From the NCBI GenBank assembly GCA_963731615.1, contig CAVSWD010000005.1:124001-188000 (forward strand): a stretch of DNA of 64,000 nucleotides, given 5' to 3'. Within the stretch, counting starts at the first letter, position 1. Every line of letters starts with the position of its first letter. The position numbers and the translations under genes were made by a program. The notes beneath the pieces were generated by a model that was given only the letters and a program-made list of their open reading frames with translations, was not told where the DNA came from and ran no database searches. The DNA comes from Gaiellasilicea sp963731615. Its GTDB lineage: Bacteria > Actinomycetota > Thermoleophilia > Gaiellales > Gaiellaceae. Shown here in pieces: positions 33,685 through 43,217 of the stretch.

Positions 33685-33974
33685 CCGTCGAGCCGCTCGT
33701 CGAGCTGGACGGTCACAGAGTCGCCGGCCTCCTTGTCGATCGCCCGGCGAAGCTCCGACTTGATCGGGAGCTTGTGGGTGCCGTCCCCCATCGCCATGAA
33801 CGCGCTTCGGAACGGATGCCCGTCGATCGAGCCTCGCACCTTCACGAGCCCACGCGTGCCGAAGAACTCGGCCGAGCCCGGCCAGACGACATACGTCCAG
33901 CCGCCTTTGGCGGGACTCTTCTGCAACATCGCCGTGAAGCTCTCGTTCAACGCCTGCTTCGTGTCCACTGCCAT
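33681..33974 (-). CDS. DUF1905 domain protein
   Basis: 97 residues. It has the DUF1905 pattern WTYVVWPGSAEFFGTRGLVK, VRGSIDGHPFRSAFMAMGDG, HKLPIKSELRRAIDKEAGDS and VTVQLDER. A good Shine-Dalgarno (AGGAGG) precedes the ATG at 33974. This small beta-barrel domain often occurs alone or with a YdeI-type domain; its function is unknown. Confidence 0.88.
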   Translation of the reverse strand: MAVDTKQALNESFTAMLQKSPAKGGWTYVVWPGSAEFFGTRGLVKVRGSIDGHPFRSAFMAMGDGTHKLPIKSELRRAIDKEAGDSVTVQLDERLDG

Positions 33975-34064
33975 GTCGCCCTCCTGTTCGTTCGTCGCCC
34001 ATGTAGACCGGGGACGACGGTGAAACTCATCGTTCGCCGAAAACGCCGCTCTATCATTCGGCGA

Positions 34065-34469
34065 GTGACTGCGAGCATCTGGCCACAGCCAATGATCGTC
34101 GTCCGCGACGTCCCGAGCTCCAGCCGCTTCTATGCGCAGATCCTCGGCGCCGAGAGCGGCCACGGCGGCGAGGAGTACGAGCAGCTCGTGAGTGACGGTG
34201 AGGTAATCCTGCAGCTGCACGCGATCGACGTCGAGGATCACCATGGCCCGCTCGCAGCAGGCGACGTGCCGCTCGGCAACGGCGTGCTGCTCTGGTTCGA
34301 GGTCGCCGACTTCGACGCGGCGGCGCAGCGCGCCAGACGAATGCCGGCTCAGGTCGAGCGCGACGTCCACGTGAATCCGAACGCCAAGCACCAGGAGCTG
34401 TGGCTCCGCGATCCCGATGGCTATCTCGTCGTCCTGGCCGGCCCATCCGAGTACCGGCCGCGTAGCTGA
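34065..34469 (+). CDS. VOC family protein
   Basis: 134 residues. PMIVVRDVPSSSRFYAQILG, VILQLHAIDVEDHHG, GVLLWFEVADFDAAAQRA and LWLRDPDGYLVVLAGP fit a VOC/PhnB-like single-domain protein. TATCAT (34052-34057) ends 7 bases before the GTG start, leaderless. It is followed at 1 base by a GNAT gene, so the two share a transcript. Substrate unknown. Confidence 0.84.
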   Translation: MTASIWPQPMIVVRDVPSSSRFYAQILGAESGHGGEEYEQLVSDGEVILQLHAIDVEDHHGPLAAGDVPLGNGVLLWFEVADFDAAAQRARRMPAQVERDVHVNPNAKHQELWLRDPDGYLVVLAGPSEYRPRS

Positions 34470-34470
34470 C

Positions 34471-34995
34471 GTGGCCGAGCAGATCGAGATCCGCCGTCTC
34501 GGCGCTGCCGAGGTGAACACGCAGCTCGACGCGCTCGCCGGTGTTCTGCACGACTGCGTCGCCGGTGGCGCGTCCGTCGGGTATGTGGAGCCGTTCTCGC
34601 ACGAGCAGGCTCGCGACGCCTTCGAGGTCTTCGCCCGCGAGGTCGAGCAGGGGCGTCGACTCTTGCTCGGCGCGTTCAAGGACGACGAGTTCGTCGGTAC
34701 CGTCCAGGTCGTGCTCGCCATGCCGCCGAACCAGCCGCACCGCGGCGAGATCGCGAGGATGCTCGTGCACCGGTCGGCCCGCAGGCGGGGGATCGCGCAG
34801 CAGTTCATGGAAGCCGCCGAGACAGAGGCGCGCGCGGAGGGCAAGACGCTGCTCGTGCTGGACGCCGTCACCGACGGCGACGCCGCGCGCCTCTACGACC
34901 GGCTGGGCTGGACCACAGTCGGCGTCATCCCGGACTACGCCCTCTACCCCGACGGGCGGTTCTGCGACACGACCGTCTTCTGGAAGCAGCTCTAG
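34471..34995 (+). CDS. GNAT family N-acetyltransferase
   Basis: 174 residues from the GTG at 34471. The acetyl-CoA site is ARMLVHRSARRRGIAQQFME (the R/Q-x2-G-x-G/A loop, here RRRGIA), preceded by FVGTVQVVLAMPPNQPHRGE and followed by LLVLDAVTDGDAARLYDRLG and WTTVGVIPDYALYPDG, all typical of GNAT. Lies directly after the VOC gene. The acceptor amine is unknown. Confidence 0.88.
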   Translation: MAEQIEIRRLGAAEVNTQLDALAGVLHDCVAGGASVGYVEPFSHEQARDAFEVFAREVEQGRRLLLGAFKDDEFVGTVQVVLAMPPNQPHRGEIARMLVHRSARRRGIAQQFMEAAETEARAEGKTLLVLDAVTDGDAARLYDRLGWTTVGVIPDYALYPDGRFCDTTVFWKQL

Positions 34996-35000
34996 CGTCG

Positions 35001-36005
35001 ATGGCCGGGCTGGCACAGGAGCTCGATGCACTCGCTGCCGAGACCTCGTTCTCCGGCGTGATCCGAGTCGATCGAGGTGAGGAGACCGAGGTGGCGAAGG
35101 CGTACGGGCTCGCACATCGCGGCTACGAGATCCCGAACGAGCTCGACACCCGCTTCGGAACCGCGAGCGGGACGAAGACCCTGACCGCGCTCGCCGTCGT
35201 CAGCCTGATCGAGGAGGGAAGGCTCGAACCGGCGACGACCGCACGCTCGTTCCTCGGCGGCGACCTGCCCCTGATCGACGACAGGGCGACCGTCGAGCAG
35301 CTGCTGGCCCACCGGTCGGGGATCGGCGACTACCTCGACGAGGAGGTGGGGTACGACGTGAACGACTACGTGCTGCCGGTGCCTGCCCACGAGCTCGTGA
35401 ACACGGAGGACTACCTCGCCGTGCTCGACGGGTATCCGACCAAGTTCGCTCCCGACGAGCGGTTCGGCTACTGCAACGGCGGCTACGTCGTCCTGGCGCT
35501 GATCGCGGAGCGGGCCAGCGGGACGCCGTTCCACGAGCTCGTGCGCGAGCGCGTCTGCGAGCCGGCTGGGATGCGCGACACGGCGTTTCTGCGCTCGGAC
35601 GAGCTTCCCGGGCGCACCGCGGTCGGTTATCTCGATCTCGAAGGCGCGTCGCGCAGCAACGTCTTCCACCTGCCCGTCCGCGGCACCGGCGACGGCGGCA
35701 TCTACACGACCGCGGCGGACCTCGCCAGGCTCTGGAACGCGTTCTTCGCCGGCCGGATCGTCTCCACCGACTGGGTCGGCGAGATGGTGCGGCCGCGCAG
35801 CGACGTGCCGGAGGAGTCGGCGCGCTACGGCCTCGGCTTCTGGCTGCACGCCTCGACCGACGCGGTGCGGATCAGCGGCGGCGACGCCGGCGTCTCCTGC
35901 TACAGCGTCCACGACCGGCATGCGACGCTCACGTACACGGTGCTGTCCAACACGATGCGCGGCGCCTGGCCGATCGCGCGCCTGCTCGACGAGCGACTGC
36001 GTTAG
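35001..36005 (+). CDS. Serine beta-lactamase/D-Ala-D-Ala carboxypeptidase-like hydrolase
   Basis: 334 residues without a signal peptide. The active site has S-x-x-K (FGTASGTKTLTALAVVSL) and Y-x-N (RFGYCNGGYVVLALIAE), plus the class C-like LLAHRSGIGDYLDEE and a C-terminal region ARYGLGFWLH and ISGGDAGVSCYSVH in place of KTG. It belongs to the class C beta-lactamase/esterase superfamily (Pfam Beta-lactamase). Being cytosolic it is more likely an esterase or peptidase than a resistance enzyme. The start ATG is 6 bases after the GNAT stop. Confidence 0.87.
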   Translation: MAGLAQELDALAAETSFSGVIRVDRGEETEVAKAYGLAHRGYEIPNELDTRFGTASGTKTLTALAVVSLIEEGRLEPATTARSFLGGDLPLIDDRATVEQLLAHRSGIGDYLDEEVGYDVNDYVLPVPAHELVNTEDYLAVLDGYPTKFAPDERFGYCNGGYVVLALIAERASGTPFHELVRERVCEPAGMRDTAFLRSDELPGRTAVGYLDLEGASRSNVFHLPVRGTGDGGIYTTAADLARLWNAFFAGRIVSTDWVGEMVRPRSDVPEESARYGLGFWLHASTDAVRISGGDAGVSCYSVHDRHATLTYTVLSNTMRGAWPIARLLDERLR

Positions 36006-36015
36006 GGTCGCACGA

Positions 36016-36288
36016 ATGTCGGCGTTCATCATCACGCGGATCCAGACGGGCGACTACGACGCCTGGCGGCCGATGTTCGACCAGGACCGGCCGCAGGCGC
36101 GGGAGAAGGCGACGGTGCAGCGGGTGCTCCGCAGCGTCGACGATCCGAACGAGGTCTTCGTCTACCTCGAGTTCGCCTCCGTCGAGGACGCCGAGGAGGC
36201 GCGCCACCGGCTCGTGAGCTCGGGCGTGCTCGACCGCTTCGAGGACTTGCACGGCCCGAACGTGCTCGAAGAAGCCGCATCCCCCTAG
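36016..36288 (+). CDS. Small ferredoxin-fold (ABM/DUF3764-like) protein
   Basis: 90 residues. AFIITRIQTGDYDAWRPMFD, VQRVLRSVDDPNEVFVYLEF and VEDAEEARHRLVSSGVLDRF look like a dimeric alpha+beta barrel protein related to antibiotic-biosynthesis monooxygenase-like or stress-responsive families. TAGGGT (36003-36008) ends 7 bases before the ATG and overlaps the previous stop, a leaderless layout. Function unknown. Confidence 0.75.
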   Translation: MSAFIITRIQTGDYDAWRPMFDQDRPQAREKATVQRVLRSVDDPNEVFVYLEFASVEDAEEARHRLVSSGVLDRFEDLHGPNVLEEAASP

Positions 36289-36303
36289 CATCGGCCGCAG
36301 GAC

Positions 36304-36903
36304 ATGACGCCCGATGACTACATCAACGGACTCGACGAGCCGCGCCGGAGCCAGGTGCGGCGGCTGCACGAGCTGATCCGGAAGACGGCACCCGAGCTGA
36401 AGCCGCACAGCGTCTCCGGGATGACCGGCATCGGCTACGGCAGCTACCACTACGTCTACGCCTCGGGCCGCGCGGGGGACTGGCCGATCCTCGGCCTCGC
36501 CAACCGCAAGCGAGCGATCTCGCTCTACGCCAGCTGCCTCACGGCCGACGGTCGGTACGTCGCCGAGGACTTCGTCGACCGGCTGCCGAAGGCCGACATC
36601 GGCAAGAGCTGCGTCCGGATCAGGAAGCTCGAGGACGTCGACCTCGGCGTGCTCGCCGAGCTGATCGAGCGCGCGGCCGCCGGGCCGTACCGCAGTAGCT
36701 CAAGCCAACTCGAGGCGAGGCTCGAGACCGAGGAAGGAGCCGATCCGGTTCGCTTCATCCTCGACGCGGGCCCGTTCGGGCGGCTGAGCCTACGTGCGGG
36801 CGTCACCGTCAGCTCGATCCGCTTCGATGACTTCTTCCGGCTCCAGATCCCGGCCGCGAAGCCGTCGATCATCAGGAACGGCGTGCCCGCCGGGCCTTCG
36901 TAG
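36304..36903 (+). CDS. DUF1801 (YdhG-like) protein with a doubtful C-terminus
   Basis: The first ~125 residues have the DUF1801 pattern: DDYINGLDEPRRSQVRRLHE, PHSVSGMTGIGYGSYHYVYA, ILGLANRKRAISLYASCLTA, KADIGKSCVRIRKLEDVDLG. After AAAGPYRSS the frame runs 200 bases into the antisense of the AlkZ-like pseudogene and is probably not native; a one-base indel near 36690 would end the protein at a TAG there. TAGCAT (36286-36291) ends 12 bases before the ATG. The family is proposed to bind small molecules or iron; function unknown. Confidence 0.8.
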   Translation: MTPDDYINGLDEPRRSQVRRLHELIRKTAPELKPHSVSGMTGIGYGSYHYVYASGRAGDWPILGLANRKRAISLYASCLTADGRYVAEDFVDRLPKADIGKSCVRIRKLEDVDLGVLAELIERAAAGPYRSSSSQLEARLETEEGADPVRFILDAGPFGRLSLRAGVTVSSIRFDDFFRLQIPAAKPSIIRNGVPAGPS

Positions 36904-37711
36904 CGGCCCTTGCCGTGCGCCTTCACCTGCTCGCGCACCTCGAGCGGCACGAGATGCTCGCGCTCGCGAAAGCCCATCACGTAGGGGTCGTACTCCGGGA
37001 GCAGGCGCACCGACGAACGCCGGGCGTGGTCGAGCGCGGTGTCGGGCACGTCGACGTCGACCTTCGCGGCGAGCCACTGTCGGAGCTCGCGGAGGCCGAC
37101 CGGCGCGTATGTGTGCGCATAGCGCCGCGCGACCTCCTGCAGCGCCGCGACGGGCTCCCACGCGGACTGTGCGCCGAGCCAGTCCTCCGTGTGCACGAAC
37201 GTGACCCGCGCGCCCTCAGGCGGGCCGAAGCACAGCAGGCCCGCGGCCGCCGCGTCGCCGAGGAACCAGCCCCAGCCGGAGGCGAGCCGCTCGCGCGGCT
37301 CCGGCCCGACGCGCTCGACCACGGCGTCCGCGAGCTCCTCCCGCGTCAGCCGCCGCCCACGCAAAGCCTCGCCGATCGCGGCCGTGACCGAGGCGTCCTC
37401 CTCGTCCTCGACGGCGCGCAGAGCAGAAGTCCAGAGCGAGAGCTGTCCGCGGGGTGGATGTGCAGCGTCCCACGCGTCGTCCACGTCTTCGCGGAGCCGC
37501 GCCGCTCCCAGAGCGCGTCGCGGACATCGGCCTCGGGTCGATCCCTCGACGCGAGCGGCGAGCTGCAGCTCGGCCGCGCCCAGTCACCTGCGCGTGGATC
37601 CCGCAGACATCGCGCACGACCTCGACCAGCCCGCTCTGGTGGCGCCCGCTCGGCCAGATGGCTCCGCACCAGTCGCCCCGCGCGAACATCGTCCCAACTC
37701 GGCGATGGCAC
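36700..37711 (-). pseudogene. Second winged-helix (AlkZ-like, HTH_42) protein with several frameshifts
   Basis: Pieces in three frames line up with the HTH_42 family and with the intact copy at 32096: SWDDVRAGRLVRSHLAERAP (start GTG 37711), GLVEVVRDVCGIHAQV, EADVRDALWERRGSAKTWTT, QLSLWTSALRAVEDEEDASV, GLRELRQWLAAKVDVDVP, VRLLPEYDPYVMGFREREHL, GIWSRKKSSKRIELTV, then after a shift near 36778 ARVEDEANRIGSFLGLEPRL to a stop at 36700. At least four single-base shifts are needed. The promoter-like TACGCT lies 6 bases before the start. It could be a degraded gene or a poorly sequenced region. Confidence 0.65.
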
Positions 37712-37717
37712 TTGAGC

Positions 37718-37743
37718 AGCGTACGCGCCGTGCGTGCTACGCT
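37718..37743. promoter_or_regulatory. Divergent leaderless -10 elements
   Basis: Minus strand TACGCT (37723-37718) ends 6 bases before the GTG at 37711. Plus strand TACGCT (37738-37743) ends 6 bases before the GTG at 37750. The identical hexamer and spacing on both sides support the start choices for two otherwise broken genes. Confidence 0.5.
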
Positions 37744-37749
37744 TGCACC

Positions 37750-40700
37750 GTGACGACGTGTGCCAGTTGCGGGCAACAGTCCGGATCGCTTCAGTCATTG
37801 CGGCGCCGCGGTACGGCCCTCGACGCGCCGCCGCCCTCGGCGCGGGAGGAGCGAAGGTGGTCACCGTGCTGTTCTGCGATCTCGTCGGCTCGACGGCACA
37901 GGCGGAGCGGCTCGATCCGGAGGATGTCCGGCGCAGTGCTCTCCGCTACCTCGATCACGTCGACCGACTTCGAGCGGTTCGGCGGAACAGTGGAAAAGTT
38001 CATCGGGGACGCCGTCATCGCGCTCTTCGGCGCGCGGTCGCGCACGAGGACGACCCGGAGCGAGCCGTCCGCGCGGCGCTCGCGATCGGGAGTCGGCGGG
38101 CGAGGAGGGCCAGCTGCAGGTGCGGATCGGATCACGACCGGCGAGGCGTCGTCGCCCTCGGCGCGCGGCCGGAGTCGGGCGAGGGCATGGCTTCGGGCGA
38201 CGTCGTCAACTCGGCGGCGCGACTCCAGTCCGCGGCTCCGTGAACGGCATCTTCGTCGACGAGACGACTTACCGCGCCCACCGATCGGCCGATCGGTATC
38301 GCGAGCCGCGGAGATCGCCGCGAAGGGAAGGAGTGGGAGCATCTCCGTTCGGGAGGTCCTGCAGGCGAGAGCGCGCGTGCACGTGGAGCGCGGGGAGGTG
38401 CGCCGCTCGTCGGCCGTGAAAAGGAACTCGATGTCCTCCTCGCCGCATCCGCGCGTGCGCGACGATCGCGAGCCACAGCTCGTCACGCTCGTCGGCGTGC
38501 CGGGATCAGCAAGAGCCGCCTCGTCTACGAGCTGCTTCAAGCGCGATCGACGCCGGAGACGACCCACCTCCTGGCGGCAGGGCCGGTCCCTGCCCTAGGG
38601 GAAGGCGTGGCTTCTGGGCGCTGAGCGAGATCGTCAAGGCGCAGGCAGATGCTCGAGACCAACGACGCCGCCGGAACCGGAACAAGGCTGCGCGAGGCGG
38701 TCGCGGCGCTCGTCGCCGACGACGCCGACGCGCAGTGGTTCGAGCGGCACCTGCGCCGCTCGTCGGTCTGGCCGGTGGCGACGAGGAGCCGCTGGGCCAG
38801 TGCGCAGCGAGGCGTTTCGCCGCGTGGCAGCACTTCCTCGAGGCGCTGGCGGACAGCGGCCGCTGCGTGCTGGTCTTCAGAGATCTCCACTTCGCCGAGA
38901 CGACGGTCTCCTCGACTTTGTCGACTGCCTGGTCGAGTGGGCGAGCGGCGTGCCGATGCTCGTCGTCGCGACCGCGCGCCCCCGAGCTGCTCTCCCCAGC
39001 GGCCAGGCTCGGGGCAGCAGGAAGGCGAACGCCACCACGCATCGCTGAGCCACGCTCTCCGACGAGGAGACGGCCCGGCTTCCTGCATCTGCTGCTGGGG
39101 CACGGTGCTCCCCGGAGAGGCGCAGCAGGCTCTTCGCCCGCGCCGCGGCAATCCGCTGTATGCGGAGGAGTTCATCCACCTCGGCGAGCAGCGGCTCGCC
39201 GGACGCACTACCAGGAGACCGTGCAGGGCCTGATCGCCGCGCGCATCGACACGCTTCCGGCGGAAAAGACACTCATGCAGGCAGCAGCAGTGCTCGGGAA
39301 GGTCTTCTGGCTCGGGGCGGCGGCAGCGCTGGACGGAGATCGACCGGACGGCCGCCCAGGAGCGACTGCACGCGCTTCGCACCGAGAAGGAGTTCATCGG
39401 GCGCGGAGCATCACTCGTCCGTGACGGCGACGCAGAGTTCACCTTCCGCCATCTCCTCATACGCGACGTCGCCTATGCGCCAGATTTCCACGCGCCGAGC
39501 GGCGGACATGCACCGCAGTACAGCCTCGTGGCTCGACTCCCTGGGCCGGCAACAACCACGCCGGCCTCCTCGCGCACCACTACGCGAGCACGCTCGAGGA
39601 GCCTCCGGCCACCCAGGCATCCAACCGACGGTCTCCGCGAGCCGGACCGTCTCGCCCTGGGGGAGCAGGCGATCGTGGGTTCCACGCTGAACACGTACGC
39701 GGCGGCGGCGCGGTCTCACGGCGCTGCGCTCGATCTGGCCGGACGACCCCAGCAACGGGCGGAGCTGCTCTCTTGCTGGCGCGTGCCCGGCACCTCACGC
39801 TGGACGGCTGGAGCACCGACGCTCGAACAGGCGCGCGACGCGCTGCTCGCGCACGGACGTCCGGCGTGCCGCCGAAGCCGAGGCGCTCCTCGCCGAAGTC
39901 TGGTGGCAGCGGCCGACCGTGACCAGTGCAACCTCCACTTGGACCGCGCGGCGAGTCCGTCCTCGACCTTTCCGTCACCTGCCAAGGCGCACGTGCTGAG
40001 CCAGCGAGCCCCCGCATGCTGGCGCGCGACTACGTGGCGGCGCCGCGGACGGTGAAGAGGCGCTCGCGATGGCACAGTCGCTCGGACTTCAGGAGCTGGC
40101 GCACGCGCTCGACAACGTCGCCGTGACGCGAAGCGCCGTCGACGGCGACCCCGAGCGCGCTCGCGGATCTCGGGCGAACCGTCGGGCTCGCGCTGACAGT
40201 GCATGCAGCCGGAGGCGGCGCGCGCCCTCGACGACCTGGGCTGCTGGTCGCGTTCGGCGACCTGCGGCGCGCGACCCACTTCTCGGGGAGCGGCCCGCGT
40301 CGGCGGGGCCTGGGCGGCCCGGCAATTGCCCGCTACACCGGGCGAGTCGCAGCGGCGCACCACGCCCTCGGAGGACCTGAACGCGGCTCTGGTCCACATC
40401 CAGGACTGGCCAGTGCGCAGGAGGCAGGACTCGCAGCACAGCCAGCACGAACTTGTTCCACGACCACACGAGAATGCGGATAGCCGCGACGATGTAGAGG
40501 ACCCCTGGAAAATGTGACCAGCACCCTGACGCTGTCGCGGCCATCCACGCGATCCGCCGACCCTCGTCCCCACTCTCTCGGAACTGCGATCGTATGCTCG
40601 CCGCTGAGGCGCCGGACGCGGCGCGGGCGCTCGGTCTCGAGCTTCTCGGGTTGCCACGGTGGCCGGGAGTCGAGAGTGGTCGAGATCGCGCGCGTTGCGA

Positions 40701-41014
40701 GGCGACTCGGGCTCCGTCCGGAGGTCGGCGATCTTCGCTCGGTCTCGCCCCCAACCCCGTGGACGCGAGCCGGCCTCGCCCTCGTCGCGGGCGACTACGC
40801 GGAGGCGGCCGACGCCTTGTACGAGATCGGGGACTTCGAGGCCGAGGCCGAGGCTCGCCTCGCCGCCGGCGGGACGCTGGCGGCAGAGGGCAGGAGTGCC
40901 GAGGCCGACGTCCAGCTGGAGAAGGCGCTTGCGTTCTTCCGCTCGTCGGCGCGACGCGCTACGTTCGCGATCGCCGAGGCGCTCCTCAGCGCCGCGGTCG
41001 AGAAGCGCGCCTAG
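37750..41014 (+). pseudogene. Adenylate/guanylate cyclase - AAA ATPase - TPR signalling protein, heavily frameshifted
   Basis: Read across frames this is one large protein (about 1,080 codons). It begins with a zinc-ribbon (TTCASCGQ...FSHCGAA). A class III cyclase domain follows (VVTVLFCDLVGSTAQAERLD, GGTVEKFIGDAVIALFGA, AHEDDPERAVRAALAI, GMASGDVVNSAARLQSAAP). Then comes an AAA/NB ATPase (PQLVTLVGVPG Walker-A region, RCVLVF-DLHFAE Walker-B-like, NPLYAEEFIHLGEQRLAG, AARIDTLPAEKTLMQAAAVL, EFTFRHLLIRDVAYA), and finally TPR-like helices (AGLALVAGDYAEAADALYEI). Such proteins are common in actinobacteria. More than ten frame changes occur, far more than in flanking genes. Either a decaying pseudogene or a stretch of poor consensus. 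Confidence 0.7.
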
Positions 41015-41812
41015 GACGTCGGTGCGGGCGCGAGCAGGATCTGCTTCAGCGTGTCGCCGCGAAGGCCGAGGCGCAGCGTCTCGAGCGGGATCACCTCGTC
41101 CGGCGGATGTTGCCGAGGTTGACCGAGGGACCGAACCCTTGATGAACCACGCCTGGGCGGCCTCGACGGCGCCTCGAAGACGACGTTCTCGGACCCGACC
41201 GCGGCGGCGATCTGGCCGATCAGCTCCGTGCGCATGCCGCCGCCCGCGTCGAAGATGCCCGCCGTGCCGCCCTCGCGCGCCTCGGTGATCACCTTTCCAG
41301 GCGCCGGCGTCGAGCTCCTCCTGCAGCCAGCGCTTCCACTCCTCGGCGTTCGGTTCGACAGCAGAGTCCTTCGAGCCGACCTCGGAGAGGACGGTGAAGT
41401 CGCGGGCGAAGTCGGCGATCAGCTCCAGCTTGCGCTCGCGCGGGATCTCGACGGTGCCGTCCGAGATCTCGACGTGCGTCAGCCCGAGCGCGCCGAGCCA
41501 GAGCTTGTAGTCGTCGAGCCGCTCCTTGACGTAGACGACCTCGAAGAACGTGCCGCCGATCACCACCGGCTTCTCGCGCAGCACCGCCAGCTTGCGCTCG
41601 AGGTTCTGCGTCACCGCCGCCGTTCCCCAGCCGAGCTTGATGATCGAGATCAGATGCCCCGACACCTCGAGCACGTCCTCCCAGCCGCGCGGGCCGAGGC
41701 CCTTGTCGATCGCATGCGTCAAGCCGCCGTGCGGCTCAAAGTCGAGCGAAGATTCCTTCGGCTTCTCCTGCGCGCTCCTGGACGTCGTGGTAGAGCGAGT
41801 TGCCGTGCGCAT
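41011..41812 (-). CDS. comA: Phosphosulfolactate synthase (ComA), frameshifted
   Basis: Adds sulfite to phosphoenolpyruvate to give (R)-phospho-3-sulfolactate, the first step to sulfolactate or coenzyme M. The ComA fold is clear: GGLTHAIDKGLG, ISIIKLGWGTAAVTQNLERK, VVIGGTFFEVVYVKERLDDY, LTHVEISDGTVEIPRERKLE, FTVLSEVGSKDSA, then in other frames ITEAREGGTAGIFDAGG, VVFEAP, EAAQAWFIKG and DEVIPLETLRLGLRGDTLKQ to the stop. Four single-base changes (about 41295, 41168, 41150 and 41108) restore the whole conserved sequence, which argues for consensus error. It overlaps the end of the fumarase beta gene and is the last gene of a four-gene operon. The start (ATG 41812) is uncertain. Confidence 0.8.
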
Positions 41813-42319
41813 CGATCCCGACGGTGAGCGGGCCGAAGTCCTTGACCCGGAACTTCCAGAGGCACTCGGGCATCAGCTCTTCCCACATCACCTCCTCGAT
41901 CTCCTCGATCTGCGTCGTTTCGAGCGCGGCGGCGCCGCCGACGATCGCGAAGTAGACCGTCCCGAGGCGTTGCATCGGCTCGATCGCCTCGTCGGGGAAG
42001 CCGCCCTTGCCGCAGATCGCGCGGACGCCGTACTGGGCGCCGAGCGGCTCGGTGAAGCGCACCATGCGTGCGCTCGTCGTCGGCCGATGCAGACCTTCTC
42101 GTAGCGTCCGTTGTCGAGCTTGCGAACGCCGGGAGCCGTGTGGAGCAGGAACGCGCCCGAGAGGTCCATCGGCGGCTCGACCCCCTGGTCGAAGATCCGG
42201 ATCTGCGTCCGGTCGCGGATGCCGATGATGTGGCCCTGGACGGTGACCTCGTCGCCCGCGCGGAGCTTCAGGATCTCCTGCGGATCGGTGATCGGGAAAG
42301 TGACGGTGTGATTCGCCAT
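41736..42319 (-). CDS. Class I fumarate hydratase-type dehydratase, beta subunit, frameshifted
   Basis: The ATG at 42319 shares a base with the alpha-subunit stop (TGATG). It reads TVTFPITDPQEILKLRAGDE, VTVQGHIIGIRDRTQIRIFD, SGAFLLHTAPGVRKLDNGRY and EKVCIG. A missing C near 42085 then moves the frame to ARMVRFTEPLGAQYGVRAIC, GKGGFPDEAIEPMQRLGTVY and FGPLTVGIDAHGNSLYHDVQ, ending at 41736. With the C restored the family sequence continues as CIGPTTSARM. Works with the alpha subunit as an iron-sulfur hydro-lyase for fumarate/malate or a similar diacid. The context (ComA next) raises the possibility of a sulfonate substrate. Confidence 0.83.
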
Positions 42320-43217
42320 CAGAATTCTCTGTCGAACTCGACGGAGCCGTCGGCCGCGACGTGGACTGAGGCACGACGCGCGGCCCAGCACTGGTAGTTG
42401 ACCGCGACCGGGTTCAGCGTCATGTGCGTGTCGGCGTGCTCGATGTGGCACTGGAGCACGGTCACGTCGCCGCCAAGTCCCATCGGGCCGATCCCGGTCT
42501 CATTCAGAAGCCCGTGAGCTCGTCCTCCAGCTCGGCGACGAGCGGATCGGAGTTGCGAGTGCCCACCGGCCGCGTGATCGCCTCCTTGGCGAGGTACATC
42601 GCGTAGTCGGCGGTGCCGCCGATGCCGACGCCGACGATCCCGGGCGGGCACGGCTTGCCGCCGGCGCCGACGATCGACTCGAGCACGAACTGCTTGATCC
42701 CTTTGACGCCGTCGGCGGGCACGCACATCTTCAGAAAGCTCATGTTCTCGGCGCCCGATCCCTTCGGCACGCACTTGACGTCGAGCCCGTCCCAGTCGTC
42801 CACGAACTCCCAGTGCACGATCGGCAGGCGGTAGCCGATGTTCGGACCCGTGTTCTCGCGGGTGATCGTGTGGACGGCGTTCGAGCGCAGCGGATGCTCG
42901 ACGGTCGCGCGGGCGGTACCGTCGCGCAGTGCCTCGTAGATCCGGGCCGGATGGAGCGGGAAGTGCTCGCCGACACGGCAGGTGTAGACCGCGATCCCTG
43001 TGTCCTGGCAGACCAGGTTCTTCTCGTCATCGGCGATGTTCACGTTCCGGTGGATCGTCTGGAGGACGCGCTGCCCGGTGACCGACGTCTCCCGGTCGAG
43101 CGCCGCCGCGAGCGCGTCGCGCAGGTCCTGTGGGATGTCCTTCAGCGCCCAGACGTAGAGGTGCGCCGCGGCGTCCTCGACGGCGTGCTGGAGATCGATC
43201 GTCGTGACAGTGCTCAT
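42319..43217 (-). CDS. Class I fumarate hydratase-type dehydratase, alpha subunit, frameshifted
   Basis: From the ATG at 43217: LDRETSVTGQRVLQTIHRNV, NLVCQDTGIAVYTCRVGEHF, PLRSNAVHTITRENTGPNIG, LKMCVPADGVKGIKQFVLES, GGKPCPPGIVGVGIGGTADY. These hold the cysteines that bind the 4Fe-4S cluster. At about 42505 a C is missing (GGCTTCTG where GGCCTTCTG is expected) and the frame continues LLNETGIGPMGLGGDVTVLQ, CHIEHADTHMTLNPVAVNYQ to the stop at 42319. Expected length after correction is about 299 residues, normal for the family. The start overlaps the flavoprotein stop as ATGA. Fumarase or L-tartrate dehydratase-like; substrate not fixed by sequence. Confidence 0.85.

Noticed and set aside
40089..40754. 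Minus-strand frame with an apparent hydrophobic segment (LVWSWNKFVLAVLRVLP)
   Set aside because: Lies in the frameshift-dense cyclase region; the hydrophobic patch is short and not supported by a start signal or family match.
39716..41812. Long minus-strand open frame of about 700 codons
   Set aside because: Only the first ~170 codons match comA; the rest is arginine/alanine-rich antisense of the frameshifted cyclase gene.
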